From the NCBI RefSeq assembly GCF_000218685.1, contig NW_006763292.1, positions 2,366,897 to 2,430,896 on the forward strand: a DNA stretch of 64,000 nt, written 5' to 3'. Position 1 is the first letter of the stretch. Each line of letters starts with the position of its first letter. The stretch comes from Serpula lacrymans var. lacrymans S7.9 (taxonomy: Eukaryota; Basidiomycota; Agaricomycetes; Boletales; Serpulaceae). A model generated the notes under the pieces. The model was not told the origin of the DNA, ran no database searches, and worked only from the letters and a program-made list of their open reading frames with translations. This document shows positions 41,724 through 53,371 of this stretch, one piece after another. A program made the position numbers and the translations under genes.

Positions 41724-44700
41724 ATGGACAGTCTGCAAATACCTGATACTTCCTTCCCTGGCCCTTCGCGGCAATACGGTTCATCGAGAGCTACATCAGT
41801 CGCGGTGCAGCCATCAGCAGCAGCAGCACCTCAACCATCGTCGTCTTCCCGCAGACAACGAGCATCTCATACTGTCGTCTCTTCTCAGCAGCAACAACAG
41901 CAGCAGATTGACGATCAGCCTGCCTATCGCGACGTATATTCACATCCTGCCGCAGTTGCTTACGCAGCGGCTCATCCACGTCGCACTATACCCAAATTTG
42001 GTCCCTACCTTCTGTTGCAGACGCTTGGTGAAGGGGAGTTTGGGAAAGTAAAACTTGGTTTGCATAGTCAATGGGGCGAAGAGGTAGCTGTGAAGCTCAT
42101 TCGGAGAGGCAATATCGATACAACTGTGCGGATGTCCAAGGTTGAACGTGAGATTGAAGTGTTAAGGGTAAGTTATCTGCTGAGATGGCGTTTTTGTACT
42201 CATCCACGTATCCAGAACTTGAAACATCCCAATATCGTTCGACTATACGATGTTATCGAGACGGACAAATACATCGGCATTATTCTGGAATATGCTTCTG
42301 GTGGCGAACTTTTCGACCATATCCTTGCTCATCGCTATCTGAAAGAAAAGGACGCCGCAAAGCTCTTTTCTCAGCTTATCTCAGGTGTTTGGTACATACA
42401 TCACAAGAAAATCGTTCATCGCGATCTCAAACTTGAAAACTTGCTATTGGATCGTCATCGCAATGTCATCATCACTGATTTCGGTTTCGCCAACCGTTTT
42501 GAGCATCGCTCAGATGATCTTATGCAGACTAGCTGTGGTTCCCCATGTTATGCTGCGCCGGAGCTTGTTATCTCTGAAGGCCTCTACGTTGGTTCTGCCG
42601 TCGACATATGGTCATGCGGAGTTATTTTATACGCCATGCTTGCGGGATATCTTCCCTTTGATGATGACCCTGCCAATCCTGATGGCGACAACATCAACCT
42701 GCTATACAAATATATAGTCAACACTCCTCTGTCCTTCCCTGACTATGTCTCTGCCGAGGCCAGAGATCTCCTTTCGATGATGCTCGTACCAGACCCTACC
42801 AGGCGGGCAGACTTACAAGCAATCATGGCTCATCCATGGTTGTCTGGTTATGCTCAGATGTTTGTCAAAGGTGTCGATGAGCTTGAACGAGCTGCAATGG
42901 AGCAACATCAAATGAAGAGGCTTGCCTATCAGAGGCAAATGAGGCAAGCGGCTGCGGCTGCCAACCATCTCGCGCCTAGTAAAGTATCGCGGACGCAAAG
43001 TGCCCAAGTGGATGGTATTGTCAGTACTTCGTCTTCGTCGCCAAGGAGTCGCTCATACAGAGATCAACAGCCTGAATATCTTTACGAAACATCGGTGGAT
43101 CAGTCCATCTATTCGTCACCTCCTTCAAATGTGAACGCCAGCGTTTCTCGAAGAGGAGTCAGTTCATCTGTTGTTGCGCCACCGACGCCTCATCTGTCCA
43201 TCGACGACGATCCCTTCGCGCCTTCTGGTGCCCATGCACAGTCTATTGTTAATATTCCCGTTACTGTATCTCAGCCTGATGAGAATCTGGCCGGATCTGG
43301 CGCTGAGCCCCAAAGCAGGAGCAGAGAAGACGTTCCACAAGGACCATCGTCTCCTCGCAGAGTTCCACCACCTGTCATGAATCCCGCGAAAAGTTCACCA
43401 GAGAGCACTAAGAAGAAGGGTGGATTTAGGCACACAATTCAAGTTGAATATGGCGATCCAGACTCGAATGAGCAAGCTAAATCCTCGAGCCAATCGCCGA
43501 AGCCTCCGCCCAAAGAACCCCAAGATGCTCGGGCTCCTCATAGTCCAGAACAAAACGGCAAACATCGCGAACGCAAATCTTCACATACTGCCAGCCCCGG
43601 ACGCGAGCGAGAAAAGACTCCCAGAAAGCCATCTGTCGACGTCGAGAAGGCTAATTCAAGGCCTCTCCCTCCGCCTCCTGCATCACCGACTTCATCATCG
43701 CGTCCCCAGCCGTCGCAGCTCTCTTCCTCTACTTTGCGAGGGGCACAGACAGAGCCTCCCACCGTTTCAGTTGCTCTAGCAAGTCCCCCTGCCACGCCTA
43801 TTGTTACCACAGAGGCACAGTCCTTGTTATCGGCACAAACGGGTTCTACAGGATCAGGATCCTCCAAACAGAGCCGCCATCGCAAGGGATTATCTGTGGA
43901 CAAGTTCGGTCTGGGCAAAATATTTGGCTCGAATGGTGAACAGTCGTCTATCAACGGGACATCGCGTGTTCCTTCTGAGAGCTCTGCAGCGGATGCATCG
44001 TTCGTAACCGAAGAGAAGCGCCATGCTTCTGTGCAGATCGGTGCCTCTAATGCTGCACATTCTAAATCATCTCTGCTGAGTCCGACATCCACTGATGCTA
44101 ATGCTTCCAAGAAAAGCAGGAGAAACACTCTTACTGTTATGGTCGAGCCCATCAGTCGTTCTCTTAAATCACGGTCCAAAGGGAAGAGTGCTACAGGTAG
44201 CACTCCTGTCAAGGACGATCGTGAAAAAGAGAAGAAGACACCGGTGTCTGCTGTTGCGCCACCTCCAGAGCCTCGTGATGACCCCGCAGCTTTCCCGGAT
44301 GTCTCGAAAGCGGAATATAGCGTGGGTATGGGCATGCCCGCATCGACTACCAAAGCTCGCAAAGTTATGCAGTGGTTCAGGACAAGGAGTAATACAAAAT
44401 CAGGTGCTGAGTTGTCAGGCGATGCACCTAGAGTTCCTTCTCATGTTGGCGTGGAGTATCCTTCAAAAATTCCAACACCGATAATCCAGAAAGCGGAGAC
44501 CTCCGCCATTTTCAATCCAAAGGCTTCAGAGCAACCCAGGTCTCCCCAACTCGGTGATGCTTCCTTCTCCCTTTCTAAATCCGGCCGTATCTTTGGTCCC
44601 ACCTCACCCAAAGACGTGTTGCGTGTGCATCACGGTGCTGTAGACCAAACCACTATCACAACCAGGCCACCGCCTGAGGTTATGAAGCATGTTCGTGAGG

Positions 44701-45337
44701 TCTTGGAAGGCATGGGTGTGGAGATCAAGCTGGAAAGCGAATACAAATATAGGTGTATCAGGTTAAAGAAAGGTAAAGGGGGTGGAGGACTTGGGTTCAG
44801 CAGCGTAGGAAGTGGTAGTGGGTTGGCGGCATTCACGATGGTGGGTTCGGCTGCCTCAAACGGAGTATGCTGATTTATTGTTCCGGTTCTTAATCCTGCT
44901 AAAATTCTACGTACAGGTCGATAAGCGAGGTTTACCTCTGCCTTCTCATCCATCGACTGGAGGGATGTTGAGAGGCTTACTCATGCGTCGCCAGTCCTCG
45001 CAGGTTTCGGCCTCTGGAGCGGCCTCTTCCCCGCCATCGATCAATCTTGACGAAGACAACGTCGTCGCGCCCACTCCCATGGCCAACGACCAGGCAGGTA
45101 TGGAACCTATATTTGGCGACACTGTGCAAGATGCTGGAGATGAAGTTCGCTTCTCTGTCGAATTAACTCGGATCGACCGCCTTAAAGATACCTACAGTCT
45201 TGATATTAGGAGGCTCAAGGGCAATCTGAGGAGCTACAAATTTTTGTATGACACTCTCAGAGAGTATGTTCATCGTCCTTTAATTATGTGTCGTTGCTCA
45301 CTACGATAATCACAGACGCGCCGACCTGCAACGATAA
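41724..45337 (+). CDS. Kin4-like CAMK-family Ser/Thr protein kinase with C-terminal KA1 domain
   Basis: Exons 41724-42167, 42216-44864, 44917-45263 and 45316-45337 (1153 aa). The N-terminus is Ser/Gln-rich. The kinase domain spans about residues 92-370: glycine loop GEGEFGKVKLG (102-112), VAVKLI with the ATP-site Lys, IVHRDLKLEN (HRD at 216-218), TDFGFAN (DFG at 236-238), SCGSPCYAAPE and AHPWL. A long disordered Ser/Pro-rich middle follows. The C-terminus EVRFSVELTRIDRLKD to YKFLYDTLRERADLQR looks like a KA1 membrane-binding domain. Kin4/Kin1-type kinases act in polarity and spindle-position control. The 48-bp first intron is in frame and would insert 16 residues if retained. Assignment to Kin4 rather than Kin1/2 is moderately sure. 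Confidence 0.9.
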
Positions 45338-45871
45338 GTGCTATACAGGCTACGTGAAGGCGTAAAATACGGTTCTTTCCGCTCATTTTCTCGTCATACC
45401 TTTACTATTTTGCTTTGTGGCCTGATATTCAACTATACCCTAGTCCTTCCTTTCTTGATCATAATTGTCTCGAGTATAATCTTTTACTTGTTCCATTCAC
45501 TTTTTTATGTTCATCACATGTTTTCCATGTCAACTACGTGACAGACATTTATGAAGCTAGACTGCACTGTTGCTGTCATTATAATGTCTGAGCTTTTCAT
45601 TCTTCAACCTTTTCTATGATTATCGTTGTTATTGCACCACCCTTTTCAAGTATCCCAATGTCCCTGTTCCGCATACACTTCCATGTTACGTGACTATGAC
45701 AAGATCTCTGTTCACAGATATGCCTTTTCTGTAGGTGCTACAAGGACTTCTTATTTACCCTTACAAGGAATGGATATTTGTATATATTTCTGCAACCAGT
45801 GCAACGATGTCTAGATATGTCGCAAGATACTGCGTGGATTGTCTGCTCCGATTCTTCGGTCATTCTTGATG
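45338..45871. other. Intergenic, convergent 3' ends
   Basis: 534 bp between the kinase stop and the stop of the minus-strand zinc-finger gene. Thymine-rich; no gene seen. Confidence 0.4.
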
Positions 45872-47581
45872 TCAGGTTTCACCTGCGTCCACTACATTTT
45901 GAACCCCCGCTTGATCGTCGAGTTTCAGGTTGTCGGCTGTATTAGTCACTTTCCCCAAATTAACCGGAAACGGGGTTATGGATGAGGTCATCTCAGAGCT
46001 AGGAGAGGGTGGGGTGTTTATCCTCGGGACTACATGGCTGCGATAGTTGCTAAAATCATGGTCGTCGCGTGTAACGATATTGAGGTTCAACGAACTAGGA
46101 GCAGCAGTACGGGTCAAACGACGTTTAAGCCTAACGGGCGTTTGGGGTGATACCTCGACGCTAGAGGATTTGCTGATCGCGAAGTCTGCCCACTCCTGAT
46201 GTTCGCTTTCGTAGGAATCGACGTAATGGTTTGAACCTGTATTGTTCTTGGTGTTCCCTGTTGTTTCAGCCCCTTGGCGTATGAGCAAGGCGGGATCTAT
46301 CTGGCCGATGTATGGTCCATATTCTACGGCTGCTGTGACAGGGTTCGATAATTGGAGGTGTTGAAGGGAAGAAGGAAGAGAATCGTTGGCATTCCCTAGT
46401 TGCGGTTGATTGAGAACGACATGATTGTCTGATTTTCTGTCTGTCAAAACGTGCGCAAGAGCCGGTAATTTTGGGGAGACTTCTCGAGAATCGCCATAAA
46501 TATCGCTGCCGTCGGTGCTGTCGTTTCTCCCTATATTATGAGTATAAACCACATTCGGGACGCGAGGTCTCTTGCTCGGATCTACCATAGGGTGATTGAC
46601 CACATAGCATGTTCCTTCAGCAGGAGGAGGGGGAAGGTGGGTCCATCCATGAGGTATACCGTTGAACAGAGAAACCTCTCTGGACATAGGATGTGATTGC
46701 AGGCCCTGAGATCCGCCATACGAGCTCGTAGACAACGCCGACAGAGAAGGAACACATGACAGACTTGGAAGACCAGGATAGAGCAATTCTTTAGAGCAAT
46801 CATTCATCTTGTTTGGGGTATCTAGGGGGCCACCTCCGGGGGGCCAGTTGTTTTGTGAAGTCCACTGGCAAGAATCTTCGACCGTAGGAGCAGGAGGAAA
46901 ACGTCTGTTAGAGTTCTCTTCTTGATTAAGAACTTGTTCCTGTACCATCGCAACTAGATCTGGGTTGCCACTGCGCTTGAGTGTACAGGTAGGGCATGCC
47001 TTTACGAACTGGGCCGTTAGTTCCTTGGGAACCCAGGAATAGTGCTGACGAATGACGGCGCAAGTTTTATCGCGTCCCCCATGATTGGCACGCTCATGGC
47101 AATAACAAAAAACCTCGTAAAGTTGTTCCATAACGGCGACCGGTCTGTTTTCATGAAGAACCACAGCAGGTAAATCTTCAGAGTCCTCAGTGCTCCCTGG
47201 TTGTCTGAGTTTCCTTTGAGGCCTGCTCAAAGTAAACATCTTGCGAACCCAAAAACGAAATTGAGGCGTCTCGATATCGCAAGCTTCAGGTTGATGTAGT
47301 ACGTCCCAGATTTTGTCAAACATGACTTGCGTGATGAGGGCTTTGTCTCGTTTGCGAGGTGAAAGGCAAGACAGATAAGTGAGCTCGATGCGCTTATACT
47401 GAGGATATGTAGGAAATCCAGGTTTGCTTGTGAATTCTTGGGACGATATTAAGGGTGATACAACACTTTCTTGAGACTCGGACATTGCAGGGCTAGACGG
47501 CGCGATACTTGGCACTCTCTTCGTATAAGGTTTGGAGTCAGAGATCCGCCGAAGGTTCTGGTTTCTAGAGTTGGCGGGCAT
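45872..47581 (-). CDS. Integrase-type H2C2 zinc-finger protein, likely domesticated
   Basis: Single exon, 569 aa, from the first ATG at 47581 (MPANSRNQNLRRISDSKPYT). Residues about 55-125 form a folded region (YKRIELTYLSCLSPRKRDK, FDKIWDVLHQPEACDIETPQ). Residues 162-199 form the HHCC zinc finger of retrotransposon integrases: CHERANHGGRDKTCAVIRQH, then VKACPTC (H162, H167, C196, C199). No integrase catalytic core, reverse transcriptase or LTR accompanies it. The rest is low-complexity, Ser/Pro/Asn-rich. The location among housekeeping genes and the intact frame suggest a host gene, perhaps a regulator. Function unknown. Confidence 0.8.
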   Translation of the reverse strand: MPANSRNQNLRRISDSKPYTKRVPSIAPSSPAMSESQESVVSPLISSQEFTSKPGFPTYPQYKRIELTYLSCLSPRKRDKALITQVMFDKIWDVLHQPEACDIETPQFRFWVRKMFTLSRPQRKLRQPGSTEDSEDLPAVVLHENRPVAVMEQLYEVFCYCHERANHGGRDKTCAVIRQHYSWVPKELTAQFVKACPTCTLKRSGNPDLVAMVQEQVLNQEENSNRRFPPAPTVEDSCQWTSQNNWPPGGGPLDTPNKMNDCSKELLYPGLPSLSCVPSLSALSTSSYGGSQGLQSHPMSREVSLFNGIPHGWTHLPPPPAEGTCYVVNHPMVDPSKRPRVPNVVYTHNIGRNDSTDGSDIYGDSREVSPKLPALAHVLTDRKSDNHVVLNQPQLGNANDSLPSSLQHLQLSNPVTAAVEYGPYIGQIDPALLIRQGAETTGNTKNNTGSNHYVDSYESEHQEWADFAISKSSSVEVSPQTPVRLKRRLTRTAAPSSLNLNIVTRDDHDFSNYRSHVVPRINTPPSPSSEMTSSITPFPVNLGKVTNTADNLKLDDQAGVQNVVDAGET

Positions 47582-47973
47582 TATAAGATTTGTTTGAAAG
47601 GAAAGTGGAGGAATAAGATGTGACTTCTGGATGGGGGTCGAATAATAACAACTTGAAGGATATGGTGGTGGTTCTCTTTCGAGCGGCTGACAGGCTAAAT
47701 GGCACAACGCGACCAGTCACGTGAGGAAAATCAACAAAGGCTGCTCAGCACAATACATCTTCACAGATATTACCAGGGTTATATTATATATGGATATGAA
47801 TGGTCAATATACGCTGAATGCAAGTAAGAGAGCAATGCAATGTGGGAGAGAAGATGATAATGTCCAAAAAATATGTAATAGTCTAATGAAACGAAAGATT
47901 GCTCGACTTGATCACCTCTCACCTCTAGCGCTATGTTACGACAGTCATACCAGTGACAGGAGGGCACGATAGG
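47582..47973. other. Intergenic between two minus-strand genes
   Basis: 392 bp between the start of the zinc-finger gene and the stop of the KRE6/SKN1 gene. It should hold the promoter of the former. Nothing else seen. Confidence 0.4.
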
Positions 47974-50834
47974 CTAACACCCGCCATTAAGACGATTCTT
48001 TGGTACGGTTTGATTGAAGTTCGGGAAACTCCATCCTGTTAGATTCCAATTAGTATATGCTTCGCGGTATCTATCCACGCAAGTAAGAAATTAGATATTA
48101 GAACACGAGTAAGCCGACGAGTAAGGGCTCGAAACGCACGTGTCAATGTATGTTGCGGTAGGGAAGTTCGGGGGATCGCACCCGATGTTGTGCGCGTTCT
48201 TTGGCTGGTATACCCTGATATAATCGATGAACATCGTGGCAGGAAGTTGAATGTTGGCGAAATCTATCCCTCCAAAGTTGAGAGAGAAGCCAAGATTAGC
48301 AATGATGTACTATAAGACGTCAAAATCAGCGTTAGAATAGAGCGAATAAGATAGGCTAACCATTGGTTCCTGGGAGACTGGCCTTGCACCTATTTCGGTC
48401 TTTGGGTCTAGACCCACACCAGCAGCCTGAATGGTCCACACAGCCTTCCCGTTACTGATCCAAGTGATATAGGCATTATCAAAGCTTTCAAGTTTGAGAG
48501 ATATTGTCCGATGTCAGCTGGCGTTGTTTTTGCGAAGTGCTACTACACTGACCCAGGAGCATACTCGAACCCATAGACGCTAAAGCATGCCGTTCCAAGT
48601 TCATAACAGCCTTGATCTGTCACTGAGAGACCACTGGTCGTTTGTTGATCTGCACCTGGGGTGTGATGTATGCGTGATCACGTTTTAAGGGAGGGCGAAG
48701 AAAGCTTACCTCCATGGTATGGGTTAAGCAGCGTCATAGCAGGGTCGTATATTTGCAGATTATCTGAAGTATTAAACCACACATACCCCGCCTTCGAGAT
48801 TATATGGTCAGCTAACAATCCGATATGTATTAGCAAGAGCTTACATCGAAAGGAGCCCACTGTGCAGATTGTGACACCTTTATATGATACCAATGAGAGA
48901 AGAATAAGCTTTATGTTAATGATACGTTCATACCTTTCCTATTCCACCGTCTACAGTAGCCTCGAAAATATCGATTTCTGGAGCAGATCGCCCGACGTAA
49001 TTACCATTGCTATGAACAGGCCCGGGATGAGACTCCCCAGGGCAGGTGCATGCAGAGAGCCGTTGGCCTGGGAGATAAGACTAAACAGAAAGAAAGAATC
49101 CTTGTTGGTATACGAGCTCGAATTTAGACTACACCGATATATATATAATATCGAGTGCGTCCTTGATAAGGTTCACGCACCAGAACTCCACCTTTCGTTG
49201 GGTCTCCGTTTTCTGTAGCTGCGAGAGGTTTGGCTTCGCCGGGATAAGTCTGATTTGGAAGAGTTCCGACATCGCAAGAATCATACGAGTACGGCCACTG
49301 ATACACGTCAGTCAGCCTGAGAACGAACCAAATAGGTGGGATAGCATACCAGTCCTTCCAGGCTTGCTCCATAACCAGCACGGCCCAGGTTACCCATTGT
49401 CCAACTATATTAAGTTAGATAGCGCAAGCAAGCATGTTTAGTCACAGTTTGCTCACATTGCCGGCCATAAGCCACTGGAAAATTGTCTTCAGATCATACA
49501 ACAAAGTAGGTGTGAGTGAGACTCACTGAACAGTGCTCGATCCAGGTAATACAACAGCCGCTGTTGAAAGTCTTTTTCAGCATTCTGTAAAAATGATTAC
49601 ACGGAGCTTTATTTACTTTCAATTAATCCGCCAGTGAAACAGAATTTATTCCTTGTTCATTAAGATCAGACTCAAGTGATTGAAGAGAGAAGTTTAATCA
49701 CCATGATTGTATCTGCGAATAGAAAAAGTAATTTAGAGCTTGCAAAAAACTTGCCATTTATAACATGCCTCACCATAGCAGATCGATACGTCAAATTATG
49801 GTTTAACTGGGGATCAACTTTGGTCAGAGTCAACTTCAACGATCCTCCTTCCGTCGTCGCTTGTCCAGGATCATACCACTCTAGATCATTCTAAATAGAC
49901 ATAAATGGTAAGCCTTGGGAGTGAACAACTAAAATGCGTCCTCACGGTTCCCCAATAATGCAGATTCTGCGCCTCCCAAAACGGATCATCGCCGGGATAG
50001 AACGATCGTCCGTCCACGTTGAATTCATCTGAAAACACGAGATCCCATTCATCATCCGGATTCACGTAAGAATTCTTGACATAGGCTTCATGGGGTGTAT
50101 GGAGGTCGATGAGGGAGAACTGTCCAGGAAGATCTGGGATTTGCCCCGTAGCATTGATACCACCAAGATTAAATCCTCCCTGAGTCGTCTGCCTTTTCGT
50201 CATAAAATGGCTCACAACAGGAAAGCCTATTACACAAAGTTATAAAAAAAGATCCAACTCTATATAACACATAGCGGCTAAGAACTTACCGACGCTAGAA
50301 AATGCCAGTCAATCTCAAATAAAACTGTATGAAGATAGGATAACATACAACAGCGTTATACACATTGAACTAAGCAAGAAGAGACACCCCAGATTTGCGA
50401 TACCACGTGAAGTGCATATAGTACCTCCTCTATCATTCGTGAGATCGCGCTTGGGATCGGGATTATGAAGATAATCATCAGGTTCCGGGTTACCCATATG
50501 GAGAGAAGAAGCTCCCCACTCCGCAGGATTGGGGGCTAGAGCATACTGGATGATGGTTGTAATGTCAATAACTCTCCTCAGTTTGCCGCACAGCGGTTTT
50601 CCGACTCACTTGGTCTGATAAGGAGTTCTGTTGACGTTTCGTCAGCTTACTCCATCAGCCAGCCTTATGAATACACACCGCATAAGGAGACGGGCTGATA
50701 GCTCTGGATGGGCCTCCAGGATTGAAACTGCTAGCAGTCGAAGACGCTCTTGAGCGGCGTCCTTGCGCACTGGGAGGCAAAAGATTGACGGTAGAAGACG
50801 ACGCGCCATTCGGGTGCAACAATGGATTATTCAT
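47974..50834 (-). CDS. KRE6/SKN1: Beta-glucan synthesis-associated protein, KRE6/SKN1 family (GH16-like)
   Basis: Nineteen exons, 599 aa, every junction in phase: 50834-50679, 50627-50610, 50545-50349, 50294-50290, 50226-49946, 49890-49774, 49712-49702, 49651-49617, 49560-49527, 49474-49457, 49404-49350, 49297-49181, 49080-48934, 48877-48845, 48791-48710, 48655-48553, 48484-48361, 48309-48140, 48070-47974. Ser-rich cytosolic N-terminus, one membrane segment at about 102-127 ([20 protein letters not shown]), then the lumenal domain: [32 protein letters not shown] and the GH16 catalytic motif EIDIFEA (E383, D385, E388), ending YRVYQP...RLNGGC-type sequence. Type II Golgi/ER membrane protein needed for beta-1,6-glucan in the cell wall. 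KRE6 and SKN1 cannot be told apart. Confidence 0.95.
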
Positions 50835-51237
50835 GCTATTAGTCACAGTTTGGACGATGTACTGTTGAAGTTGCAACGACGCCTCCGATTCGACCTAGTG
50901 AAAAGAGTGTGAGGGCAAATGAATGTGGTGTAGTTGGAATTAAGTAGGTAAATTGTCCGTGCTGAACGTGAAGGTTGCTATCACGGTGAAGTGACACATA
51001 ATTCCGCTTGGATTTCGCCGTAGTACGTTTGTTTTCACTCTCTGCCTTCTCACACCAGAAGTCGGTGACACATGTGAAGAGTCAAGCGCTGGTAAATGCA
51101 CTCAACGGAGAAAGCTCTCAGTTATCCCCAAAAGGAAGGTATGTAAGTTCGTGCCCACTCTGAGGCAAACACATTAAGTACTCAGCAAGGCGCGGCCCAT
51201 TTGTGCTGCATAAGAACAATTATAATATTGACTTTTA
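50835..51237. other. Upstream region of the KRE6/SKN1 gene
   Basis: 403 bp between the KRE6/SKN1 start and the HEM4 stop. An AG/GTCGAATC splice-like junction at about 50895 hints at an intron in the 5' UTR. No gene seen. Confidence 0.35.
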
Positions 51238-52250
51238 TCACAAATTATGTGGGGCTTCCGAATCATGTTTTGCTATCGCAGCAGCAAGTTCTTCGGCATT
51301 AGGCTTTGGAGGAACAACAGACCCAAAGACTCCAAGTTTGTCACGTAGATGCACCGCCGTTGTAGGCCCTATGGCAACAATCTTTACATTCGAGACTTGT
51401 GGCGACTCAGAATTACTGGCAGGGAAAGTAAAATATTTGCGCAGAGCGGGCATCACGAAATCTGCTGCAGATGGTGCAAAGAAGGTTATCCAACCCCATG
51501 GTGCTTGAGAATCTATGTAAATTAATGGTTATCAATTAGTAAATAGGAAAGTCAAGATGAAAGGAGTACGCTTACCTATCGGTGCAAGTCGCATAACATT
51601 ATCCAGATCATCAGTGAACTTGGATGAGCCTTGAGTGGCATAGACTTGTAAGATGTCGAGTTCTACACCGCCTGTTTTGAGGATTGAAGGCAAAGTATCG
51701 CGATTCTTGTCACCTGTTAATGACAGAAGTGAACTTTTCCCGCTCTCACGAGTGAGATCTTCAAGTATAAAGTGTGCAAGCCGCTCAGCCGTTCCTGCCT
51801 CAGCACCTCCACGGATATCTTTGGGCGACAGAGAAGAATCGTATGTTTCTCGTATTCGAGCCAGGGCAGCCGCAGTAGCTTGCCCGACGACATAGAATGG
51901 CACATGGCTCCAGTCAGCTAGAGGATGAAGAAGGACTGACTTTGGCTGTGATTTCAATACAGTAGTCCTAAGGACAGACCTGAGGAGCCTGAGAACGAGG
52001 AGCCACCAGTGGACAAAAGCTCGCTCACGGCTGTAATCCAGGCTTCGCAAGCCCTTGCACTCGTTATTACCACTCCCGCAAGATGTTCCTTTGGACCGCT
52101 GCTGATTTTGCATTTCAGCTCATCCAAGTTGGTAATGACTGTCTCCAAAACGGCAACAGATATGGGATTGTACCCGTAAGATATCATTGATGTCTCGTAA
52201 CGATCTGGGCCTTCATCTGAGGCATTTCTGAGTAGAAGAACGTTCTCCAT
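51238..52250 (-). CDS. HEM4: Uroporphyrinogen-III synthase
   Basis: Exons 52250-51980, 51917-51576 and 51512-51238 (295 aa), in phase. It begins MENVLLLRNASDEGPDRYET. Blocks typical of the family are HLAGVVITSARACEAWI, HVPFYVVGQATAAALA, LLSLTGDKNRDTLPSIL, GWITFFAPSAADFVM and VKIVAIGPTTAVHLRDKLGV. The enzyme closes hydroxymethylbilane with inversion of ring D to give uroporphyrinogen III in heme synthesis. Length and domain order are as expected for a fungal cytosolic enzyme. It is divergent from the next gene, with 237 bp between the starts. Confidence 0.95.
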
Positions 52251-52487
52251 TAATACTGTCAATGCAAAAGCGAAGAAAGGTATGTTGCGGTTTGAGAATA
52301 CGCCGAGGTTGGCGTTTGCTCTCCGCGCCACAGCACCACGCCACTTTGCTCTTTCCAATGGGACCTCCAAAGATAAAGATATCACGAGCAGCGGGGAAAT
52401 GGGTTATAATGGAGCGCCGTTCAGCTGCAATTCTCAAGCAAACTCACCAACGCTTCCACGCACTGATACATTGATATTCTACAAATC
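52251..52487. promoter_or_regulatory. Shared intergenic region of HEM4 and its divergent neighbour
   Basis: Only 237 bp separates the HEM4 start (minus) from the start of the conserved small protein (plus). Both promoters must lie in or near it. No distinct element was recognised. Confidence 0.4.
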
Positions 52488-53112
52488 ATGTCAAGTAAAT
52501 CCTTGCTTTCATCTGCAGTCGTGACTACACTTTTTGCACGGACACCGCCGCCTCCTCTTTCTGCCAGTCGTGTATGGCGACCAGAGTTATCGGACCAGAT
52601 TGATGCGCTAGATGCTGATGTGAACACCCGAGCAGGTACGATATACTTTTGGACGTTCTGAGCCTGATAGATATGCTGATATCAATGGTAGTTTTGCATC
52701 TGTTGAACGACGACTTCGATGGGTGCCACGAGCTTGCACAGACGCAGGAGGGAAATCCATACTCAAACCATTTGCATGCCATCGTGCACAGGAGAGAGCC
52801 AGATTACTGGAATTCCAAGTGCGTTTTAGCCATCGACAGTCTACTCTCATTCAATTGTTGACCGGATTCTTCGCATTTTCATCGCTCAGGTATTGGATTG
52901 CCCGATGCTCTCACCCACACATGAAAGAGATCTATGCTACACCTAATTCTAAAGTCAATACCATATCCCAAGCCCAAAGGTCCGCAAGTACATTTGTGGA
53001 CCTTGTCGAGAACGCTGCAAGGACAGGGAAGGGCGTCGAAGAACTTGAGAAGAGACAATGGGCTGAGATGACTGCATTGGCAAAGATCTTGATAGAAGCT
53101 AATGGACAATAA
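52488..53112 (+). CDS. Conserved small fungal protein of unknown function
   Basis: Exons 52488-52635, 52692-52818 and 52890-53112 (165 aa), phases consistent. It starts MSSKSLLSSAVVTTLFARTP. The core LHLLNDDFDGCHELAQTQEG, LHAIVHRREPDYWNSKYWI and ARCSHPHMKEIY is a pattern I have seen in uncharacterised fungal proteins, with a conserved HRRE-DYWN block. The C-terminal third is predicted helical (FVDLVENAARTGKGVEELEK). I do not know its function. Divergent from HEM4 and 259 bp upstream of CTP1. Confidence 0.8.
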
Positions 53113-53371
53113 GCTTGAACTGATGAAGCTGACCGCCATTCGCGCATGTTTTTGTTGGGCTGTCCTGAAATCAGTGCATGTTTTATATTTTGTTTATTTT
53201 CACGATAACTATGTTATTTTATGTACTGCACCGTCACTGTGCACTCGAGGCGAAGCTGTGTCATAAATTGTAAATCGGCTCCTTGATCGGAGATCGGCAT
53301 TTTTCTTTTGCTGCAACAGGCAACATTCGCGTTTCTTTATACCTGCACTCGCTCTGAAGGGCCAGAACATT

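Noticed and set aside
43538..44362. 274-codon minus-strand frame in the kinase gene
   Set aside because: Shadow of the low-complexity middle part of the kinase; no family resemblance.
51203..51508. Plus-strand frame opposite HEM4 exon 3
   Set aside because: Complement of a well-supported exon; no evidence of its own.
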